NCBI GenBank assembly: GCA_041483135.1
Contig: JBGPFE010000054.1
Coordinates: 1-27,127, forward strand
DNA from: PALSA-1004 sp041483135
GTDB lineage: Bacteria > Pseudomonadota > Gammaproteobacteria > Burkholderiales > SG8-41
Direction: 5' to 3'
DNA: 27,127 bases
Of this stretch, positions 23,416 through 27,127 are shown piece by piece. Within the stretch, counting starts at the first letter, position 1, and each line of letters begins with the position of its first letter. Position numbers and translations under genes: made by a program. Below the pieces are notes generated by a model. That model did not search any database. It saw only the letters and a program-made list of their open reading frames with translations, and was not told where the DNA came from.

Positions 23416-24456
23416 TTATTTCTTGGCTTTCTCTTCCGCCGCCTTCTTGCGCGCAGCCTCTTCTTTCGCGGTTTCCTTCTCGTAGGCGGCGCGATCGTGC
23501 TTCTCGCCCGCGGTTTCGTCGACTTTGCGCACCACCGCCCAATCCTTGATATACGTCACCGGGAAAAAACGGTCGGCGCCGTCAAAGGTCTTCAGCATCT
23601 CGGGCGAGAATCGGTAGTCGTAAAAGCACTTCAGCATCTTGTCGCGGAACGCGGGCTCGAGATCGTGCGCGTAGGCGAACGACGAGGTCGGGAAGGTCTC
23701 GCTGCGATACAGGATGCGGAAATCGTCTTCCTTGATCACGCCGCGCCCCGCCATCCGGTGAAATACGTCGGATGCGACGGGCGCCGCGTCGTAGTCGCCT
23801 GAGTTCACGCCGAGTATCGACGAGTCGTGCTTGCCGGAGTAGACGACCTTGTAATCGACGTCGGGGGCGAGCCCGAGCGGGGGAAACAATGCGCGCGGCG
23901 CGAGGTTGCCGGAGTTCGATGACGCCGACGTGTGCGCGACCTTTTTGCCCTTCAAGTCGGTGATTTTCTGGAACGGGCTCGACTTCTTGACGATCAGAAT
24001 CAGGTTGTAGCCCTGGAATCCCTTGGCATCGCCCTTGACCGCGAACGGCACCGCGCCGGCGAGGTTGACCGCAAATGCGGTCGGGCCGGTCGAGAAGCCG
24101 CCGACGTGCAAACGCCCGGAGCGCATGGCTTCGATCTCCGCCGCGTTCGACTGCACCTGGTAGAACACTACTTTCTTGCCGGTGCACGCGGCGAGATGAT
24201 CGGTGAACGGCCGGAACGCCTGCTCGTATACCGCGGGGTCCTCGACCGGCGTGTAGGTGAACACCAGCGTGCTCGGGATCTTGAATTTCTTCGGGTCCTT
24301 CGGCGGATCGGCCACGAGGTCCTTGTTTTCGTCGCAAAACTGGACATCGAGGTCGCCGCGGTTCTTGCAGCCGTCGCTTTGCGCGAGTGTCAAACCGGCA
24401 AACAGGGTGAGCAGTCCGAATAGCCACATACGGACCCATAAGCAGGTTGTTTTCAT
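23416..24456 (-). CDS. phnD: Phosphate/phosphite/phosphonate ABC transporter substrate-binding protein
   Basis: Predicted 346-residue periplasmic receptor. Start is ATG 24456, with GGAGG five bases upstream; the longer frame is rejected. A signal peptide (about 1-25) is followed by an unusual segment with C30 and C41 flanking DENKDLVAD (42-50), a spacing that recalls EF-hand or thrombospondin-type Ca loops. The PhnD core follows: TLVFTYTPVEDPAVY, GRLHVGGFSTGPTAF, the SSNSGNLAPRALF loop and GDYDAAPVASDVF. The C-terminal 30 residues are a Lys/Glu/Ala-rich charged helix, unusual for the family. First gene of the transporter operon, with a promoter at 24526-24554. Ligand: a phosphonate-like anion, not determinable. 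Confidence 0.9.
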   Translation of the reverse strand: MKTTCLWVRMWLFGLLTLFAGLTLAQSDGCKNRGDLDVQFCDENKDLVADPPKDPKKFKIPSTLVFTYTPVEDPAVYEQAFRPFTDHLAACTGKKVVFYQVQSNAAEIEAMRSGRLHVGGFSTGPTAFAVNLAGAVPFAVKGDAKGFQGYNLILIVKKSSPFQKITDLKGKKVAHTSASSNSGNLAPRALFPPLGLAPDVDYKVVYSGKHDSSILGVNSGDYDAAPVASDVFHRMAGRGVIKEDDFRILYRSETFPTSSFAYAHDLEPAFRDKMLKCFYDYRFSPEMLKTFDGADRFFPVTYIKDWAVVRKVDETAGEKHDRAAYEKETAKEEAARKKAAEEKAKK

Positions 24457-24525
24457 TTTTTCCTCCGGGAAATATGTGATACGTCCATGCTCGGACGCAC
24501 TGTAACAAATTGGCAAATTTTGAAT

Positions 24526-24554
24526 ACTCTAATGAGCCGCCCGCGGGGGGTCAA
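24526..24554 (-). promoter_or_regulatory. Sigma70-type promoter for the phosphonate-type transporter operon
   Basis: On the minus strand, TTGACC (24549-24554), a 17-base spacer and TAGAGT (24526-24531). The implied start, near 24519, gives a leader of about 62 bases that includes a small ACGTCC/GGACGC hairpin (24481-24498). No Pho box was recognised. Confidence 0.5.
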
Positions 24555-24571
24555 GCAAGCAAAATCGGCAT

Positions 24572-24784
24572 TTACCGAATGCGCTTTGCGGCAAAGCTTT
24601 CCTCGATGTTGTCGTGGAAAAAGCTGCCGGGCGACGGCGCATTCATCAGGCGCCGATAGACCTCGTCCGAGACGCCCGAGTACTGGTAAATTCCACCGTT
24701 CGCGAACTCGATTTCGAGCACCTGGCCGCGCGCATCATAACCGGCCGACCGGATGTTGCTGGCATTCACCCGTTTGCGTTCCAT
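24572..24784 (-). CDS. KTSC domain protein
   Basis: A 70-residue protein that is essentially a single KTSC domain: VNASNIRSAGYDARGQVLEIEF, then GGIYQYSGVSDEVYRRLMNAPSPGSFF. The lysine, tyrosine and serine positions that characterise the fold's pattern are present. Such small proteins occur alone or fused to nucleic-acid enzymes; the role is unknown. Start: ATG 24784, with a weak GGGCGG upstream. Between the NrtS-like gene and phnD on the same strand. Confidence 0.75.
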   Translation of the reverse strand: MERKRVNASNIRSAGYDARGQVLEIEFANGGIYQYSGVSDEVYRRLMNAPSPGSFFHDNIEESFAAKRIR

Positions 24785-24797
24785 GCCGTGCCGCCCG

Positions 24798-25013
24798 TCA
24801 GCGCGCCCTGCCCCATACCTGACCGTGAGTAGAGACGCAGTACGGCACCAGGTAGGTCAGCACCACTTGCGTTGCCACGGAGGGAGTCAGCGGCGCGCCG
24901 GACAAAAGGTCAAAATGGTTGATCAGATTCAGGACCGTGCCGACAACCAGCGCCACCCGCAAGGCGAGTGACATCGTCGCCGGCTCCAGGCATCTTGTAA
25001 TTTTTTCGTGCAT
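24798..25013 (-). CDS. NrtS-like small membrane protein (nitrate/nitrite transporter family)
   Basis: Predicted 71-residue inner-membrane protein with two hydrophobic helices. ALRVALVVGTVLNLINHFD and VVLTYLVPYCVSTHG match the conserved segments of the NrtS family, which in cyanobacteria mediates nitrate/nitrite transport. The start is ATG 25013, preceded by GGAGGAGG; an ATG four codons earlier (25025) and a GTG at 25037 are alternatives. No nitrate reductase genes are in the window, so a nitrate role is inferred from the family only. It stands between the KTSC and DUF302 genes on the same strand. Confidence 0.65.
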   Translation of the reverse strand: MHEKITRCLEPATMSLALRVALVVGTVLNLINHFDLLSGAPLTPSVATQVVLTYLVPYCVSTHGQVWGRAR

Positions 25014-25050
25014 TACCTCCTCCATTACTCCGCGCACCGGCCGCGACTCG

Positions 25051-25527
25051 TCATTTGAGCGCGTCCCGCACGATGTCGTCGAGCAGTTTGCCGACTTCGC
25101 GCAGCGATTTCATCGATTCGCCCGATCCGATTGCGACCGGCTTGCGGTACGAAACATAGATTTTGCCTGGCTCCTTCGGCAGCGCGTATATCGCGATCGC
25201 ATAGGGGCAGAACACGATGTTGCGCGGATCGGCCTCCATCGTCGAGCGCGACACCGCGGCGCTGCAGAATTCGAGCACTTCGGCTTTGGCATAGATCTGC
25301 CGCTCGCGGCCGATGTCTTTGCCGGTGCGCTCGAGCATGGTGCTGACGAGCGCGGTGTAGTTGAGCACCAGGCCGCGGTTCTCGATCGCCGTCACGACGC
25401 GCTCCTTGACGTCGCCGAATTCGCCTTTGACCGACTGCACGACTACACCGGGAGATGCCGCGTGCGCCACCTCGGCCATGAGCCCCCAGGCAAACACCGC
25501 CAGCGCGTAAATCAACACCTTATGCAT
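25051..25527 (-). CDS. DUF302 family exported protein
   Basis: Predicted 158-residue periplasmic protein. The signal peptide (about 1-23) ends AEVAHA-ASPG. The mature part contains the DUF302 opening (FGDVKERVVTAIENRGLVL), a later VLEFCSAAVSR segment and NIVFCPYAIAIYAL. The family is widespread; its function is poorly known. Start: ATG with AAGGAGG six bases upstream; the longer frame upstream is spurious. It diverges from the PsiF-like gene, 140 bases away. Confidence 0.8.
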   Translation of the reverse strand: MHKVLIYALAVFAWGLMAEVAHAASPGVVVQSVKGEFGDVKERVVTAIENRGLVLNYTALVSTMLERTGKDIGRERQIYAKAEVLEFCSAAVSRSTMEADPRNIVFCPYAIAIYALPKEPGKIYVSYRKPVAIGSGESMKSLREVGKLLDDIVRDALK

Positions 25528-25616
25528 AAACGCCTCCTTGGTACAGGTGCGGGTTTGGACTAAACTGTGGACACGGCCCGTGGTCGAAATTCCAGCGGCC
25601 CGTTTGGTTTGCAAAG

Positions 25617-25622
25617 TATAAT
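25617..25622 (+). promoter_or_regulatory. Consensus -10 box upstream of the PsiF-like gene
   Basis: TATAAT, 46 bases before ATG 25668. No -35 at normal spacing was found. Confidence 0.3.
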
Positions 25623-25667
25623 CCGTTTCGCCAATGGTTCTATGGTATGCGCCGAGGACATATCCTG

Positions 25668-25901
25668 ATGAAAAGCCTGCTACTGGCAATCGCTTTGATT
25701 CCGGCCGCAACCGCCCTGGCCGCCGCCGACGGCCCAAGCCGGGAGGCGTTGCTCACGATATGCAGCCAGGATGCGACGGTGCGCGGCCTGGCGGGCGACG
25801 AGCACGGCCGCTACGTCGCGCAGTGCGTCAAAACCAAGGAAGACATGCTGAAACAGGAGCAAGACGATCCGGTGCTCGCGGCCGCCCGCGGTTCCTGCTG
25901 A
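25668..25901 (+). CDS. Small exported PsiF-like protein
   Basis: Predicted 77-residue secreted protein. The signal peptide is MKSLLLAIALIPAATALA. The mature part has one CSQDATVRGLAGDEHGRYV..QC unit. Its spacing (Cys, LxGDE, aromatic, Cys) resembles the PsiF repeat of phosphate-starvation-induced proteins, but one unit is weak evidence. Start is ATG 25668, with GAGGA nine bases upstream; ATG 25647 is less likely because that ribosome site would be inside the frame. Transcribed divergently from the DUF302 gene. Confidence 0.65.
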   Translation: MKSLLLAIALIPAATALAAADGPSREALLTICSQDATVRGLAGDEHGRYVAQCVKTKEDMLKQEQDDPVLAAARGSC

Positions 25902-26085
25902 CCCCACCGCACGCAAACCCCTGCGCGAGTAACGCCGGGATGCAGCTCCAACCGGGAAAAACAACGCTGCGCGCGGGACGCGCGGGACAGCCGCTAAAAC
26001 TTACTGCCTAAATCCAACGCCTGCGGCCATGTAGCCGGGATCCTCGCGGATGCAGACTGACCGCAGGCATTGTGTGAATGCCAAG
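25902..26085. other. Intergenic stretch with an inverted repeat
   Basis: Between the convergent PsiF-like and histone-like genes. GCCTGCGG (26019-26026) and CCGCAGGC (26061-26068) could form an 8-bp stem around 34 bases; a short CGCGGGA direct repeat lies near 25974-25987. No gene is seen. Confidence 0.4.
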
Positions 26086-26376
26086 CTAAGGCCTGTTGCC
26101 CATCGGGAAAGGCCATGCACCGGGTATTGAAACCGGTCTCGGGGCCACCGGTGCCGGCATAGCCGGCGCGGCTGCGGGCCTGGCCGCAGGTTTCACGGGT
26201 GCCGCCTTTTTCCCGGCAGCAGGCTTTTTCTTAGCAGCTTTCCTGGGCTTTTTTCCGGCTGCCTTTTTCCTGGCAGCTGATTTCCTGCGTGCTGGCCTGG
26301 ATTTCCTGCCAGCTAGCCTCTTCTTCTTTTTCTTTTTCGCTGCCTTTTTCTTCGCCGCTTTTCTCTTCCTGGCCAT
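26086..26376 (-). CDS. Histone H1-like Lys/Ala-rich DNA-binding protein
   Basis: A 96-residue, very basic protein. Residues 1 to about 65 are built of repeated KKAAKKK and ARRK runs, like bacterial histone H1 homologues (HctA/AlgP-type tails). The C-terminal third changes to Pro/Ala-rich sequence ending in PGAWPFPMGNRP. Such proteins bind DNA or RNA non-specifically and compact the nucleoid. Start: ATG with AAAGGAGG six bases upstream; the longer frame is rejected. The lysine repeats make the coding strand purine-rich. It lies near nrdB, a location I believe is shared by other betaproteobacteria but could not verify here. Confidence 0.75.
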   Translation of the reverse strand: MARKRKAAKKKAAKKKKKKRLAGRKSRPARRKSAARKKAAGKKPRKAAKKKPAAGKKAAPVKPAARPAAAPAMPAPVAPRPVSIPGAWPFPMGNRP

Positions 26377-26439
26377 GAACAGCCTCCTTTCAAGGTTGAA
26401 AAGGCACCACGCGCAAGCGCGCAGTGAACCTACCAACAG

Positions 26440-26462
26440 CAGCCGGCGTTCTTGCCCGGCTG
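26440..26462 (-). terminator. Hairpin between the DUF2442 and histone-like genes
   Basis: CAGCCGG and CCGGCTG form a 7-bp stem with a 9-base loop. There is no T-run, so it may be an attenuator or processing site rather than a terminator. Confidence 0.3.
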
Positions 26463-26513
26463 TTCACCACCGCGCCACCCCCGCGCGAACCGCCGCGGGC
26501 GCCGCAGCAGTTC

Positions 26514-26771
26514 CTAGTGCAAAGCGGACTGCGCTTTGCTTGCCAGATCGCGATAGAGCACTTCCGGATCCAGCTTGATGCCGCCTTCCCACGTCACCGT
26601 GTTTTCGACCGGATCGACCGCGACGCGGTTGAAAGTGTCGATGTCGCCGAGCATCCGGAAATACTTGGTGTGCACGAGATCGCCGAGGTAGACGTGGCCT
26701 TCCAGCCCGTCGTTAAAGCGCAACCACAACGTGTAGTTGTCCTCAGCGCGACACTCGGTGATGGTGTGCAT
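26514..26771 (-). CDS. DUF2442 domain protein
   Basis: An 85-residue protein matching DUF2442: an N-terminal strand pair (YTLWLRFNDGLEGHVYLGDL), FRMLGDIDTFNRVAVDP, and TVTWEGGIKLDPEVLY at the end. Members are often the partner of DUF4160-type toxin-like proteins, but no such partner is here. Start is ATG 26771, with AAGGA eleven bases upstream; an earlier TTG would overlap the nrdB stop and is not favoured. It lies 38 bases after nrdB on the same strand. Confidence 0.75.
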   Translation of the reverse strand: MHTITECRAEDNYTLWLRFNDGLEGHVYLGDLVHTKYFRMLGDIDTFNRVAVDPVENTVTWEGGIKLDPEVLYRDLASKAQSALH

Positions 26772-26809
26772 GCGGCGTCGGTTCCTTGGATATCTCTTCG
26801 CGAGTAAGC

Positions 26810-27127
26810 TTAATCCCAACTGAGGGCACCTCCCGTTTGATATTCAATCACGCGTGTTTCGAAGAAATTGCGTTCCTTCTTGAGGTCGATCATCTCCGAC
26901 ATCCACGGGAACGGGTTGGTCGCGCCCTCGTACATCGTGTCGAGGCCGATCTGCTGGCAGCGCCGGTTGGCGATGTAGCGCAGGTATTCCTTGAACATCG
27001 GCGCATTGAGTCCCAGCACGCCGCGCGGCATGGTGTCCTCTGCATAGCGGTACTCGAGGTCGACGGCTTTGTGCATGATCGCGCGGATTTCCTCGCGGAA
27101 TTCGGGCGTCCACAAGTGCGGGTTTTC
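26810..27127 (-). CDS. nrdB: Ribonucleoside-diphosphate reductase beta subunit, C-terminal part
   Basis: The last 106 codons of a class Ia ribonucleotide reductase small subunit; the gene runs off the right edge. The window encodes the radical-subunit helical domain end (WTPEFREEIRAIMHKAVDLE, GLDTMYEGATNPFPWM) and the flexible tail EYQTGGALSWD that docks on NrdA. The frame is open through the last base of the window, so the start lies outside. The nrdA gene would be expected upstream, beyond the edge. Confidence 0.92.
   Translation of the reverse strand, partial: ENPHLWTPEFREEIRAIMHKAVDLEYRYAEDTMPRGVLGLNAPMFKEYLRYIANRRCQQIGLDTMYEGATNPFPWMSEMIDLKKERNFFETRVIEYQTGGALSWD

Noticed and set aside
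23411..23542. N-terminal extension of PhnC by 44 residues
   Set aside because: It overlaps the end of phnD in another frame; ATG 23410 directly after the phnD stop gives the normal PhnC length.

Overview
The window reads like the chromosome of a GC-rich betaproteobacterium, most probably an uncultured or poorly described member of Burkholderiales or a close order. The signs are two Bug/TctC periplasmic solute receptors, a class Ia nrdB beside a lysine/alanine-rich histone H1-like gene, a DUF2946-like gene, a PsiF-like exported protein, and intergenic hairpin elements of a kind common in environmental betaproteobacteria. Assignment to a named genus is not possible from the sequence alone.

Left part (1-13.8 kb): catabolism. 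The 3' end of an IS110-family transposase enters at base 1. It is followed, on the minus strand, by a gene row read from about 5.6 kb down to 0.17 kb: an FMN/FAD/Fe-S flavin oxidoreductase, a Bug receptor, an isocitrate-lyase/PEP-mutase-type C-C lyase and an aconitase-type hydratase large subunit. A second Bug gene diverges at 5.74 kb. A small exported protein (with a possible FNR-type box), an SDR, an acyl-CoA dehydrogenase and an ADP-forming acyl-CoA synthetase follow on the minus strand, then a divergent MFS transporter and a carboxymuconolactone-decarboxylase-family protein. Together these look like uptake, CoA activation, oxidation and cleavage of small carboxylic acids; the substrates are unknown.

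Middle (13.8-20.9 kb): a 1116-residue zinc-ribbon / class III cyclase / AAA-ATPase / helical-repeat signalling protein, an unrecognised 184-residue protein, a DUF2946-like gene preceded by two exact-period (133 bp) tandem copies of its 5' end, a translationally coupled HAD phosphatase and a threonine aldolase.

Right part (20.9-27.1 kb, mostly minus strand): a phosphonate-type ABC importer operon (phnD-phnC-phnE-phnE) with no C-P bond cleaving genes in the window, then small genes (KTSC, NrtS-like, DUF302, PsiF-like, histone H1-like, DUF2442) and the 3' end of nrdB at the right edge.

The most unusual feature is not a gene. At least nine gaps hold hairpin elements whose two arms are short tandem repeats with a fixed period (7, 8, 9 or 10 bp by family). 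Several families share a TTAGCC(A/G)C edge, some are nested inside one another, and two of them supply the stop codon of the adjacent gene. They look like one superfamily of palindromic elements and are the best candidate here for something poorly described.
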